A stretch of DNA of 64,000 nt from Agrypnia vestita (GCA_016648135.1 JADDOH010000474.1:124001-188000); one strand, 5' to 3'; counted from the stretch's first letter, positions 47,901 to 58,090 are shown. Translations and numbers: made by a program. Notes: generated by a model from the letters alone, not told the origin.

Positions 47901-50900
47901 TATAGATTAATCAAACCGTGGATTACTCAAGATTTAGTCACATTAATCAGAAATAAAGAAAAATACCGCATTTCAAAAAAATATCCCAATGATAACAAAA
48001 TTTCTTCCTTCTTCAAGAAGTATAGAAATAAACTTAGCTTGATAATACGACAAACAAAAAAAAAGTTTTTTAAAGACAAAATAATAAGAACTGGACAAAA
48101 TAACAAGGATTATTGGAGTGTCATTAATGATATCACCAATAAAAGCAAAACAAAACGGATATCAAAAAAATTTCGTTTGATAACTTATCCATTGATGCTG
48201 AAAAAAATCCCGAACAATGTGCTAACGTATTCAACAACTATTTTGCTAATGTTGGTAAAAACCTAGCGGAAAAAAGCGATACCCAGGATATGATAGAGGA
48301 CGATGGGGAAACTGTTAGTAATCTTTTCTCAAATTTCAAAACAATAACCGCTACTGAAGTTGAAGAAGTCATAAAGGAGTTAAGAACAGCTGCAAGTCCT
48401 GGGTACGACAATGTCACCGTGAAGATGATTAAATCCATGAGCAAACTACTCAGCAGACCAAATGCTCATATAATTAACATCAATCTACAGACAGGAATAT
48501 TTCCAACTAATTATAAGAAAACCATAGTTACACCAATTTTCAAATCTGGAGATCAGGAGGAAATAAAAAATTATAGACCAATATCGCTTACATCAAACAT
48601 AGCAAAGATCTTTGAAAAAGTTGTTAAAAAACAACTTAATAGCTATATCCAAAGCAAAAATATATTAAATCTGCAACAATGTGGCTTTAGATAATTTAGG
48701 CACTCAGGATGCGATCGCCAATCTAACATCTATTATTTATCATACTCTCGATAGTGGAAAAAAATGTCTGGGAATTTTTGTGGACTTGAGAAAGGCATTT
48801 GATAGCATATCACATTCAAAACTTGTTTCAAAATTAAAACAAATAGGAATAAGCGGAATGGTATTATCCTGGTTCCAGAGCTATCTTAAAGAACGAAGCC
48901 AGATGGTGAGAATTGGACGTAAACTAAGTGGATCACTAAAAACATCTTTTGGTATTCCGCAGGGAACAGTCATAGGTACAATACTATTTATTATTTATGT
49001 TAACAACATGTTCAAATTACCTTTAAAAGGAGATATTTTATCTAATGCTGATGATACTGCATTAATTATAAAAGGAAAGACATGGGGTGATGTCAATTGC
49101 ATATGAAAATGAAATATATGAAAAGACCTATACCAAGCAGTTGGAAGCAGCTTTCGAAGCAACGAAAAGAGGCCTCGCAAACGCCACCCTGCTGGTTCAG
49201 CCCCATACTGACAGACCAACTTCCATAATGATGACTAATCGTTCAGAGACAGCCATAGGGGGCAGTCCTGCAGCGACAGATCGACGGGGAATGGAAACCG
49301 ATAGGATTCTTCTCGCAGAAATTATTACCAGCACTTACGACCGAGACCACGCAACTTGACCGACCTGCAGACATTCACGGACCTCAAGCCCTATTTTCTA
49401 TTCTAATCCTATTTTGTATTTTCATAACATAAGTGAATATACCAAATAAATAGTCTTTTAAAAAGTGATATAATATATTTGTACAGACACATATCATAAG
49501 AAGCACCTGCGGGTGCTTAGGAGGATTCTCTTAGCTGTTTTTATAATTAACATTGACGTATTTCAGTGCCTGTTCCACAATTAATAATAGAGTGCGAAAT
49601 CCGCTGAAGCGACCCGACATCCTTTTCCGTCTGTCGTCTGATTACAGACTACAAAAGAAGTCTTTAGAAATCCTCCACGGGTACACCGACTCTACGATTA
49701 AGCAGAGAAAAGAAATACTGAAAAGTACATGTGAAAGCTTTTTATCTTGTACAGAGGAATCAGATGTTTATGGTTTGTACGAATTTATATACAATATGTA
49801 ATTATATATAATGAAAGTAAATGCAATACGTATATTATAAATCTATGAAATATTTTCAGGATTTAGATTTACTTTTTTGGATTTACTGCTGCTATCAACT
49901 GTAAACGGCAAACCATTGTCTGATTTGGATATAAGGGAAGAGGTTGATACATTCTTATTCGAGGTAAAATGTATAATATTATGCACTCTCAAAATGTGCA
50001 TTTACTCCATTCACCGCGAGTCAAAAAATGCAAGAAAATTAACCATCTTATTTAGATATTCCAAGAATTCTTTTTTTTCCGATATTTTTTAAAATACTTC
50101 ATTTTGAATTATGTATGCCAGGCGCGTGCAGTGGGAACATTGCAGCATGACTTTTTTGTAAACATATATTTTGAAAAAAAAAAAAGAAATTAAATATATA
50201 TGCGACGGATTATTATGTTATATCAAAATATGAATACTATGATAATAATTGTGAGAGAAATATTACGAAATATATTTTGTGTTCCTATTTTTTTTCCAAA
50301 TAATTGGTTACGTAAAAGTCATGCTGCGATGTTCCCGCTGCACGCCCCTGATGTAAGCCAAGTCACAACTCTTTGAGTAAAAAGATGAGTAAAAATTATT
50401 CATTTGTGGGCACCTTCAATACTTTGACCATTTTACATAAAACTTAACATTTATATGAGTAGCAATTATAAAATATATATTTTTAAAATGCTTCTACTTT
50501 TACTTAATATAAGTACTTTTGAATTTATAGGGGCACGACACTGTTTCTTCAGCTATAGGATTTATCGTTTACGAATTATCAAAGAATAAGGACGTTCAAG
50601 ACAAATTATTTAAAGAGGTAACGAAAATATTCTCTGATGACCCAACTAGACCGGCCACTCACAGGTACATATTACGATTGATGTCGAATTATTTTATTTA
50701 TAAGATATCACTTTATTAAGCCTTTGTAAAAAGTGTATTGAAAAAATTAAGAGTTGCTGGTGGTTTTGCTTTTATTCGCTTTGCAGCGTGATGATAGGAT
50801 TGTTCGAAAGTGTCAGGACCCAACTCATCAACAAAGGTTAAATCACATTAATATATTGTTACCAAATATAGATCCTGGTAATCACAACAACATTGAGAAT

Positions 50901-53900
50901 CCAGACTGCTGAAAGGAATTACCTTAGGGGATTGGCGAAGTAATACTCCGGTTTCTTAACCGGATTATATATACGGAATACGGAAGATAACCGGATAAGT
51001 ATTAGTAATCCTACGTTCTTACGTACAATTAATTCATATTTGTATTGTAAACTGTAAATAAGCCTCGAAGAGTAACATATTTTGGAATTGCATATTTATT
51101 TGTGCAATGAAAGGAAAAACTAAACTCTTCTAATAATAAATAGATATAATAATTTCGTTATCTGTCCGTAATGTCCGTAAATTGCTGAAATGAAGCTGAA
51201 AATACAACTTAAGATGATTAGACTGTCACACGTAATCACGCAAAGGTTCAGACAGTACGCAACGGGCGCCCACCAAAATACCGTGATTTTTTACGGGCGT
51301 ACGGCTACTTCTAAGTAAACTCCAATCATTAATGAATATTGTTACTTTTTTTTAGAGATTTAAATAATATGAAGTATCTGGAACTAATTATTAAAGAGAC
51401 ATTAAGATTGCACCCATCTGTGCCGTTCATGGCGAGAAATGTTTCTAAAAACGTCAATATAAGTAAGCAACCACTATACTAACTATAATTGTCTTTACTT
51501 AAGCATTATTGTCTACATTAGAACTGTATTAGCAGTTAAGGTACTGATACACATGCTCATTGCTATTTAGTACCATGAATATGACGCGTTGGGGAGATGA
51601 CAAAACTTACTTTTTACTTTTCGTGACTTATTATAGGAATCACGAATGTCTGTGGAATACTCGGTCACCGTTATGTAAAAATAACATAGCATGAAATAAT
51701 GTTTATTAAACTTTATTAAACGAATGATTTAAATCTTACAACAAAAATTATAAAAACTAAAATCAAAAATGTGCGGATGGAAACTCGGGAACTGTTTTGA
51801 TTTATTGGTTCACTTGAATTTCCTGTTTCAGTTTGCAAAGTTTCCATTTTGAACAAGAGCGTCTCTATTCTTTGACAAGTACATGCCAGTAATTAGCATG
51901 TGTGTTTGATTGTTAGCTTTGAGCATGCTCATTCATGAGAATGATTAAAATAACCATGCTAATAACGAGCAAGTGTGTATAGTTGTTAGAGCATGCTAAT
52001 GAATGTGCTCAAAAATAACCATCTGTTTCAGTACCTTTAAGCTTGCTACTATGGCCTGCGCGAGGCTATACTGGTCAATGCGCGGCCGTAAGTGGACGCG
52101 TTCACTAGTGCCCGCTACGCAGCCATTGGTGTCTGAAATTGGCTATCTAATACACTGGCCGCTGAGCGGCTATTATTATGTACTGGCTTATTATATACTG
52201 ATTAACTATCACCCATTGCCTTCTGCTTTTCATACGATTTGATTATTTTTTGAAACTGATAATGGCAAAACTGTATACTGTGTTCCTGAAGCCATCATAG
52301 CATAGATAACCCGACGCCTTGCATGTTTTCAACTTTGACACATTTCCAACCAAATATATATTCTAACCTAAAAACTTAAATATCAAAAATATAACTGATT
52401 ACAGAAAAAATAAAATTCACGTAATAAAATAAACATTTCGTTGTATCTCGCCTTGAAGTGACTCGAATGCTAAATAATATATATATATATATATAATTTT
52501 TCTACAAATTAAATAATATCCAAATGTTTTTTAAAAAAAACATACGATATCATTATTTTTTAGCTGGCAACGGAAAGAGCAACGCATCACTTGATGTTTC
52601 AACCGCAAACTTTATTATATCTGTTTCAAAACCTGGAGAAGTGTAGATTTAGTGTATTATTTTTCTTTCGCAGACATTTGTGCTGGGCTGTTAGATAACG
52701 ATTTAAGGCGAGATTCATCAAAATATTCATTTTCTTCCTTATTTATTTTTCAATTTATTTTTTCTTACGCAATTATATTTTTAACGTTTAATTTTTTAGC
52801 TACGAAATGGACAGATTTTTAAAGAAACGGGATGAACAGATTATTTAAAAACACCTGTAGATACTATTCAAGGAGTAGAAATATTATACATACATTATTT
52901 AAAATTCAAGTCACTTTAAGGTGGAATTCGTCGATAATTACATTTTATTATGTCTTTTTTTATTTTTTATGCAGGCAGTTATATTTTTGACGTTAAATTT
53001 TTGTTTAGAATATAAAAGCCTGGAAAATTGACAAATTCGAATTCATTCATGGCATCGAATCATCTATATTATGATTGTTTCAAAAACGCAGTATGCAATT
53101 TGTGATTTTGAAATTATCAGATTCAAAAAATAATCAAATCATAATTAAAACAGCAGGCAATGGGCGATTACCAATAGCCGACACAAATAGTCGCGCAGTG
53201 GCCAATATCGGCCGCGCAGCAGCCAGTTCAGTCGATAAATCGAAAACTGCATTTTCTTAAGACAATCAGTCGTTTCACTCCTACAAGTCGACTTACGGTA
53301 CCTATTATAGAAGTATTTTATCTACCGAGATTCTAGGAAAGTTTCATGTTAGCGCTGTAATGTTTACGTATGTTTTTAGATGGTATGGAAATTCCAGCAC
53401 ATGCTTCAATCCTTATTCTGTGCTACAACATGAACAGAAATCCAGAAATATTCCCTGACCCCGACAAATTTATTCCGGAGAGATTTTTACCCGAGGAAAT
53501 GAGCAAAAGACATCCATTTTCTTCAGTATTCTTCAGTGCGGGGCCCAGAAACTGTATTGGTTAATAATCTCCTAATTTTATTGATATATTTCCTGCAAAT
53601 TATTCAGTTTTCTTCAAACGTCCTCAAAAAAATTAAATTTTACGTTGGTTTAAAGCTCTGGCTACTTTCATTACCCACCTTAAACAATTCATTATTTTTA
53701 ATTTAAAAAATCTCAAATTTCACCTAATAGATTTCAGATATCAAGAATCAGGAAATAAATGTATTTTTCCATAATGTTAATATAAATAAATTGTAAACCT
53801 TTTTTATTTCAATACGAAGTAGGTAATATTAATATTTTTAATTTCAGGTCAGAAATTTGCAATGCTGGAGATGAAGTCCACAGTGTCTAAATTAGTGAAG

Positions 53901-53999
53901 AATTACGTCATCGAACCGACCAATCAATCGCTGGTGCTCTCTGGGGATCTTGTTTTAAAATCTATACACGGAATCACCGTAAAAATTACATCGAGATAA
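32990..53999 (+). CDS. Cytochrome P450, CYP4 family (gene B), 11 exons
   Basis: Paralog of gene A; a predicted ER-anchored heme monooxygenase of the CYP4 family. Exons by my reading: 32990-33140, 37144-37250, 39481-39571, 44213-44398, 45292-45361, 49567-49772, 49860-49963, 50531-50664, 51356-51462, 53380-53559, 53848-53999, total 1488 nt (495 aa plus TAA). All introns are GT-AG with the same phases as gene A; only exon 4 (one codon) and exon 7 (two codons) are shorter. N-terminal hydrophobic anchor, basic RNKKVK, hinge [18 protein letters not shown] (W120), [12 protein letters not shown] (GHDTV at 306-310), ETLR 364-367, [16 protein letters not shown] with heme ligand Cys444. Exon 10 matches gene A at 50 of 61 residues. 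ATG 32990 was chosen because the earlier in-frame start (32936) is TTG. The first canonical AATAAA after the stop is at 54860. The gene spans 21 kb because its introns are packed with mobile elements. Substrate unknown. Confidence 0.94.
34811..35727. mobile_element. TTAA-flanked inverted-repeat element, 0.9 kb, in gene B intron 1
   Basis: The sequence is bounded by TTAA on both sides (34811-34814 and 35724-35727). Its inverted ends are a G-run followed by TAAGGTT on the left, and AACCTTA followed by a C-run on the right. TTAA duplication points to a piggyBac-like element; no transposase frame was seen. The 81-codon frame at 35004-35249 is not recognisable. Confidence 0.7.
35748..36367. mobile_element. 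Cluster of Penelope-like element 3' ends, direct and inverted
   Basis: Three plus-strand copies of a terminal motif (core plus GAAACATGTTG) start at 35749, 36079 and 36280. The last two are direct repeats about 201 bp apart and share CAATAAATAAGTGGTTTAAA. A fourth copy at about 35893-35957 is inverted (TTTAAACCACTTATTTATTG). The motif is the same as that just after the Penelope-like ORF at 58030. These are 5'-truncated element ends in gene B intron 1. Confidence 0.75.
36079..36113 (+). ncRNA. Hammerhead-like motif at a Penelope-like element end
   Basis: CTGATGA (36079-36085), a stem II candidate AAGCC/GGCTT with loop ATT, then GAAAC and ATGTT. An extra A separates CTGATGA from stem II, and stem I is very weak here, so activity is doubtful. 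A diverged twin (CTAATGA at 36280) follows. Confidence 0.45.
36655..36935 (+). pseudogene. RTE-like C-terminal fragment, badly decayed
   Basis: The bases encode a broken version of the same tail as at 17332: LRWFGHEE.., then [11 protein letters not shown], then [18 protein letters not shown], with stops and frame changes. It is a dead RTE-type fragment in gene B intron 1. Confidence 0.65.
37560..38225. other. GC- and CpG-rich patch in gene B intron 2
   Basis: In a strongly AT-rich setting, 37960-38170 is packed with CpG (GACGTTACAACGTCGCG, CGCGACGTCGCGCAC, GAGCGAGCTCACGGCG). Open frames at 37638-37829 and 37938-38198 arise from this base composition and show no recognisable protein. It may be an inserted mobile element or a regulatory CpG cluster; I cannot decide. 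Confidence 0.5.
38968..39150 (+). mobile_element. tRNA-derived SINE (candidate) in gene B intron 2
   Basis: A near-consensus pol III box A (TAGCCCAGTGGG, 38977-38988) and a perfect box B (GGTTCGATTCC, 39021-39031) lie about 32 bp apart. The acceptor stem does not pair and the anticodon loop is too long, so it is not a functional tRNA. A unique body with GGGCCTCGTGGCC and an A-rich end (about 39140-39148) follow, as in SINEs. Confidence 0.65.
39770..40788. other. Intron 3 of gene B, no supported feature
   Basis: A GC-rich stretch at 39840-39990 (CGGCCGCGCTGCGGTC, AGCCGCGAAGCGGCC) resembles short stretches at 52070-52170 and 53160-53240, suggesting a small dispersed repeat. The 81-codon frame at 40535-40780 is not recognisable. 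Confidence 0.4.
40789..41300 (-). pseudogene. Uncharacterised transposon-borne protein, C-terminal fragment
   Basis: Two overlapping minus-strand frames (41100-41300 and 40789-41124) read [11 protein letters not shown] and then [28 protein letters not shown] and [21 protein letters not shown] associate this ERCV...TEAS..V.G pattern with the C-terminus of the same multi-copy insect protein whose N-terminal part seems to lie at 6032-6585, but this is from memory and needs a search. No function is known to me. The frame break near 41110, the lack of an intact start and its position inside gene B intron 3 mark it as a transposon relic. Confidence 0.5.
41361..41476 (+). mobile_element. Retrotransposon 3' end with A-rich tail (candidate)
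   Basis: A short hairpin-like GCCCCAG...AGTGGGGAGT segment is followed by an (AAAT)n tail (ACATAAATAAATAAATAAAA). The minus-strand element at 29050 has a similar CCCCATAATATG/GGGGAGTAT region and an AAAT-rich tail, so both may be 3' ends of related non-LTR elements. Confidence 0.4.
41825..42225 (+). repeat. Dispersed repeat (TAACTCGTGGCGTCTGC family), copy 1
   Basis: About 400 bp closely matching 62016-62380 (shared GACGAAAAAACTTTGGATCG, GATCAAGAAGATCTA, AATTTTCGTTA and AAATGAGAAAGGGAG). Ends CTCCCTTT and AAAGGGAG are short inverted repeats in the better-kept copy. No coding region. Confidence 0.8.
42354..43549. mobile_element. TTAA-flanked inverted-repeat element, 1.2 kb, in gene B intron 3
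   Basis: Bounded by TTAA (42354-42357 and 43546-43549). The inverted ends are GGGGTTACGTGTAGTCAG and CTGACTACGTAACCCC, complementary except for a 2-bp insertion. This fits a piggyBac-like, non-autonomous element. Frames inside it at 42490-42780 are low-complexity and not recognisable. Confidence 0.8.
43550..44212. other. End of gene B intron 3, no supported feature
   Basis: AT-rich sequence ending in the exon 4 acceptor (GTGGGTTTTAG). Nothing else was recognised. Confidence 0.5.
44952..45055. repeat. Cluster of short inverted repeats
   Basis: TAGCTTATTTCCTACATA, its complement AAATAAGCTATATATGTAGG and CCTACATATGTAGG alternate, so the segment can fold into several hairpins. It lies in gene B intron 4. 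Confidence 0.7.
45809..46834 (+). pseudogene. ORF1 with coiled-coil-like start and CCHC zinc knuckles
   Basis: The N-terminal frame 45809-45997 ([18 protein letters not shown]) is charged and coiled-coil-like and ends at a stop. After a gap of broken frame, 46359-46670 reads [17 protein letters not shown], plausibly an RRM-like RNA-binding part. A frame shifted relative to it encodes the zinc knuckle [14 protein letters not shown] (46616-46657), followed by [13 protein letters not shown] and CQNC, i.e. further knuckle-like units. ORF1 proteins coat the element RNA. At least two frameshifts and a stop disable it. The homologous minus-strand ORF1 is at 31430-32320. Confidence 0.8.
46917..47719 (+). 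pseudogene. Apurinic-like endonuclease domain, frameshifted
   Basis: Three overlapping frames cover one endonuclease. 46917-47183 has [18 protein letters not shown] and [10 protein letters not shown] (the catalytic Glu region). 47143-47325 has the CSGIAVFAR region. 47312-47719 has [10 protein letters not shown] (catalytic Asp and Asn), SCIDHIWSN and TDHYSC (the catalytic Asp-His end). The enzyme nicks target DNA for target-primed reverse transcription. Two small frameshifts (near 47180 and 47320) break it. It matches the minus-strand pieces at 29644-30213. Confidence 0.8.
47757..49106 (+). pseudogene. Reverse transcriptase, truncated and frameshifted
   Basis: A basic linker (47757-48266) is followed by RT frames 48290-48694 and 48681-49106. 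Motifs in order: [48 protein letters not shown] (first catalytic Asp), [13 protein letters not shown] and NADDTALI (49044-49055). The usual residue before ADD is Tyr or Phe, so Asn here is a likely damaging change. The C-terminal half that normally follows is missing. It is a pseudogene: frame shifts near 48180, 48270 and 48690, plus the truncation, prevent a product. Confidence 0.85.
49111..49440 (+). pseudogene. Ty3/Gypsy-like RT-RNase H fragment
   Basis: The frame 49087-49359 changes character at about 49120. From there it reads [14 protein letters not shown] and ETAIGG, the junction between reverse transcriptase and RNase H of Ty3/Gypsy-type LTR elements, heavily decayed. RNase H would degrade the RNA of the RNA:DNA hybrid. 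It is directly joined to the non-LTR RT upstream, and an ATAAATAG-type tail follows (about 49445). The fragment is short and non-functional. Confidence 0.6.
51541..52040. repeat. GCATGC-rich dispersed repeat, second copy
   Basis: Matches 12950-13690 over most of its length (GACTTATTATAGGAATCACG, GGATGGAAACTCGGGAACTG, TTAGCATGTGTGTTTGATTG) and has the same subterminal GCATGC motifs, but lacks the 34-bp palindrome. It lies in gene B intron 9. Confidence 0.75.
52473..52494. repeat. TA microsatellite
   Basis: A run of about ten TA units in gene B intron 9. Confidence 0.9.
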
Positions 54000-55500
54000 A
54001 TAAGAAATTCGTGTACCTACTTACAACAAATATATGGATTTTATTTTACTAAAAAGAAAATTATGCACATCATAATGATTTTTTTACCATGCAGCGAACA
54101 ATGTGCGTACGACAATTCAATGTAATCAATTTTATGAAATTTGAAATATAGCTATGTTTGAGTAAAGAAATGTATAAATTAATCAATGACATATCTTCCT
54201 GCATCGTTTGCGATTGACTCCCAATATTCTGGGGTTTTCCATTGATGCACAAATTTTCGTCACCAATAACTATTTGATGCAAAGCTCGAATTAATTGACG
54301 TGCTAAACGATAACGAGCAAGCACAAAAATTTTCAGTTTGATAATTTTCGTTATAATATCACCATTTAAAAAATGCAGACATTGATTGCTCACAATTCAT
54401 TACAATACCTAGTTCCAGCGTTGTCTGACGTAAATTAGGGTGAAATGAAGCTTTTTTTAACGGTCTTCATCAATGGCTGTTGACCCACTTGTATGTGGGG
54501 AAATATTCTTATAAAAATGACAATTTTTGAAACGAGAAAAAACATTTTTGTCAGATTTAATCTGTATATTACGAAAGATGTTTGTATTTACATTTGTGAT
54601 TTTATATATTATATATTTAGGTTAAGCATATTTTGTCTTTGTACGTATTTTTTTACTTCCATTATCATTAAAAGCCTAGGCGTTGTATGTTATTCCTAAA
54701 AATAATATATTTTTTCCATCATTAACTATACATATAACATACATATCTAATAGTGTCGCAAAACATAAAAAATACAAAGATATTTGCATGAAAATATAAG
54801 CTGTAAACACCATGTATTATCATTAATTTTACGTAGTTTTGTAATAGACTTTTATTGTCAATAAACCTATTAAATCTCTTTGAGGAAAACTACTTCTAGG
54901 AATTCATCAATCAACATCCAAGTTGGTCCCTCACGACTGAGGAAAGTGATCTTCGTAACTTCCCGCGCTCTTGCTTATTCTCCTTCATTTTTCCCAGCAT
55001 CCTACAGACCTCTTCTTCTTCGCCAGAGAAATACCTGTATTTTTTTTTTTTGATTTTGAATTTTTCTGATATGTCGGTCCAATAAGTAGGTTCCTTTTCT
55101 GCCCTCGACGTGGGTTACCGCAACAAGCTTCTCCAGGCAATCTTCTCTTCTGGAAAGATATCCAAAAAATTGGAGGATTCGTCTCTGACAAGTGGTTGAG
55201 ATGGCTTCTGGATTATTCTCTTGTAGTATGGAGACTTGTGCGTCTCGCTGTCCAGGCTATACACAACATTCGTCTCCAACATTTCATCTCCAGATCTGAA
55301 CACAAACAGGATAATAACAACACTTTCGGGGCTTCTGATTGGTTGCAAAGCTCGTTTGCTATTGGCTGGAGAATTCGTCAAGGTCCTGTCGCTTCGTGCT
55401 GCATATGACTTATATTATATCAAATTGTTTTATAATATTCACACTAAAAATTGGCGGATTTCATCTGAATTATAATTGATTAATGTGCTTAATTATTATT
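54000..55500. other. Downstream of gene B; 3' UTR and spacer
   Basis: An AATAAA at 54860-54865 is the first canonical polyadenylation signal after gene B's stop. No further gene was recognised. At 55330-55375 two CCAAT-type boxes (TGATTGG, CTATTGG) lie upstream of the Penelope-like element and could be part of its promoter. Confidence 0.45.
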
Positions 55501-55519
55501 ATTTCATTATTTGTTCATA

Positions 55520-58030
55520 ATGGATTTCCACAAGGTAAACGCCGTAACATTCAATTACTTATCAAGTGCCAGTACGGCAATCAAGGCGAAAGTGTACAAA
55601 AAACTCCACATTAAATACAGACTTACAGTTTTAAATATATATTTCTTACAAAATTGTTTACGACACAAAGTGATACCCAAACATGTGAACATTTGAACAA
55701 ACTTAAAAAGTGCTACAGCGTCAATATCTATTGAAAAAGCAAAAGTAATATGGATTAAGGATGAAATTAAAGACATGTTCATTAAAAGAAATAATATAAA
55801 ACTTTACTTAAAGTATCTTCATACAGAGCTTACAAATATTTTACACAGTGTAGAATGGGATTTATTCGACGATAAAGTTCGGTTATATGGGAGTGCAAGT
55901 GCGTTTAAGAAAAAAGAAATATTAGATAAAAAATTAAAATCACTCATTAAAAATAATAAAGTTAACAAATCTTATAATAATATACAAACTAATCCCGATT
56001 CCAATATTCCTATAAAGTTTTATGATCGTGTAGTTAACTTATCTCAACACACATTTAAACAAAAAGAATTAAACCTCCTCTCAAAAGGAATGAAATACAA
56101 TATCCCGAGAAAAAATATAGAAAAATCTTTGGAAATATTAGCTGTCGATACTGAAACTGCCGTGTACAGAAGAAATAATGCGATTAAATACACCTGTGCA
56201 GAGACAATAAAAAGTTTTATAAAAAAGTTTAAAATTAAAGATTCTTATTTACATGAGATACAGACGGTCAAAAACATAAAACAAGTGCTAAATGATCAGA
56301 ATCTAACATTCACTCGAGCTGATAAAGGAAACTCCATCGTGATCATACCAACAAAAGATTACAATGATAAAATTTGTGATTTTTTAAAAAGTGATATATT
56401 TGAGTGTATAAATAACGACTTAACTAATAAATTTCAAAAAATAGTAAAGGATACAGTGAACTCTTGTAATATCGTATTTAACAGTGACATTAAAAAGCAA
56501 TTAATATTAATGAACCCATCTGTCCCAAAATTCCAAGGATTAATCAAACTTCACAAAAACCCCATTAGTATTAGACCAGTTGTTAGCGCTTGTAATTCCC
56601 CGTCATTTAAATTATGTAAAATGTTTGTTTCTATTGTCAAAAACCTTAAAATCTTTCAACCAAAATACACAGTGAAAAATTCCTTAGAGTTAGTTGAAAA
56701 AATAAAATATACTGTCATTCCAAATAACGCTAAATTGATATCCTTTGATGTAAGCAATTTGTTTACCAATGTACCGATCGAAGATTGTAAAAACATATTT
56801 AAAGAAATGACCAAAAATCTTGATTCAAAATTGGTAAACGAATTGTTAAAAATATTAAACATTTGTACAACCCAAAATTATTTCTGTTATTTAGATAAGA
56901 TATATTGTCAAAAAGATGGACTAGCTATGGGTCAACCATCCAGTCCTCTATTAGCTGATATATTCATGAATTCTGTAGAAAATAATTTATTTAATTCTAA
57001 AAATAGTTTATTAAAAAATGTTCTTCTGTGGTATAGGTATGTCGACGACATATTTTGTGTATGGACAGGCACAGACAGACAACTACAACAATTTCTCACA
57101 TTTATCAATACACTACACAAAAACATAAAATTCACAATGGAAACAGAATCAGACAGAACGCTCAATTTTCTTGACCTAAACATAAAAAGAACAAGCAATA
57201 ACACATTTTCATTCAATATATACAGAAAACCAACATTTACAGACAATATTATACACCAATCTTCACATCACCCAATATCTCATAAAATGGCAGCATTTCA
57301 TTCTATGATAACTAGATTAATATCGATACCATTAAGCAAAGAAAATTTCCAAAGAGAATTAAAAACAATACAAACAATAGCACTCAACAACGGCTACAAA
57401 ATAGATACAATACAAAAAATTTTAAATAAAAAAATCCAAACAAACATAATAAAAAAATATATATACAACTCTTTTACCAAAGACACACACAATAATTGGC
57501 GAAAAATACTTTATATAGATACAATATCATACGATATTACCAGAAAACTACCAAATAATATAAAACCAGCTTTCTACACGGACAATACAATCGAAAAACA
57601 ATTGAAAAATAGTAAATCTAAAAATCCTAACAAATTACACTGTAGTGGTATTTATAAACTAGAATGTGGAGATTGTGAGATGTCATATATAGGTAGGACA
57701 GGCAGATCAATTGAAAAAAGATTTAAAGAACATAAAAGGTGCCTCACAAATCACAATTTTTCAGAATACGCCAATCACATTATAGAAAATAACCACACTT
57801 TCAGCAATACAAAAATACACATCCTACATAAACAGACATACGGCCTTAAACAAAATAATTTAGAAACACTTGAAATTCATAAAAACATAAACACAACAAA
57901 TAACATAATCAATAATCAAATACAACCCTTCACATCACCCCTCCTTACAATGTTCCCGATCTCCCACCACTTAGATACCCCCTCCACTTCTACCGAATCC
58001 ACAACACACACACCAGACAACCATTCCTAA
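55520..58030 (+). pseudogene. Penelope-like RT plus GIY-YIG protein, one in-frame TGA
   Basis: A single polyprotein-length frame of 837 codons from ATG 55520 to TAA 58030, broken only by TGA at 55694-55696. The 58 codons before it and all codons from 55697 on are in the same frame; the open part from ATG 55775 alone encodes 751 aa. The N-terminal region is basic and helical. RT motifs include NSIVIIPTKDYN, FQGLIKLHKNP with IRPVVSACNSPSF, LISFDVSNLFTNVP (catalytic Asp), MGQPSSPLLAD and WYRYVDDIF (YVDD at 57038-57049). The C-terminus has CSGIYKLECGDC and SYIGRTGRSIEKRFKEH (about 57640-57735), the GIY-YIG nuclease with catalytic Arg. It would copy RNA and cut target DNA. The TGA may be one recent mutation or a sequencing error; translation could also start at 55775 without the first part. 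Confidence 0.9.
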
Positions 58031-58046
58031 CATACCTCAGTCTTAA

Positions 58047-58090
58047 TTCGCCTGATGAAGGAAACGGACGTTTCCGAGACATGTAGTGAA
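58047..58090 (+). ncRNA. Hammerhead-ribozyme-like motif after the Penelope-like ORF
   Basis: CTGATGA (58052-58058); stem II GGAAACG/CGTTTCC (58060-58066 with 58069-58075); GAGA (58076-58079, usual core GAAA); then ACATGT forming a 2-bp stem III; predicted cleavage after 58085. TTCGC (58047-58051) pairs with GTGAA (58086-58090) as stem I (4 Watson-Crick pairs plus one G-U). Deviations: an extra A at 58059 and G in GAGA. Hammerheads are known from Penelope-like elements. Confidence 0.6.

Larger units (their letters stand above)
45783..49106 (+). mobile_element. Non-LTR retrotransposon with ORF1, endonuclease and RT, in gene B intron 5
   Basis: The order is ORF1 (45809 to about 46834), endonuclease (46917-47719), linker and RT (47757-49106), as in a Jockey-like element. 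Frameshifts and stops break it into several frames. The coding sequence stops at about 49106, soon after the RT active site, and is followed by an unrelated Ty3/Gypsy-like segment, so the 3' end is lost. It lies wholly in gene B intron 5 on the same strand. Confidence 0.85.

Noticed and set aside
54070..54393. 107-codon minus-strand frame downstream of gene B
   Set aside because: It lies in the probable 3' UTR region, has no recognisable domain and no supporting splice or promoter signals.
56656..57246. Minus-strand frames inside the Penelope-like ORF
   Set aside because: They are antisense shadows of the reverse transcriptase.
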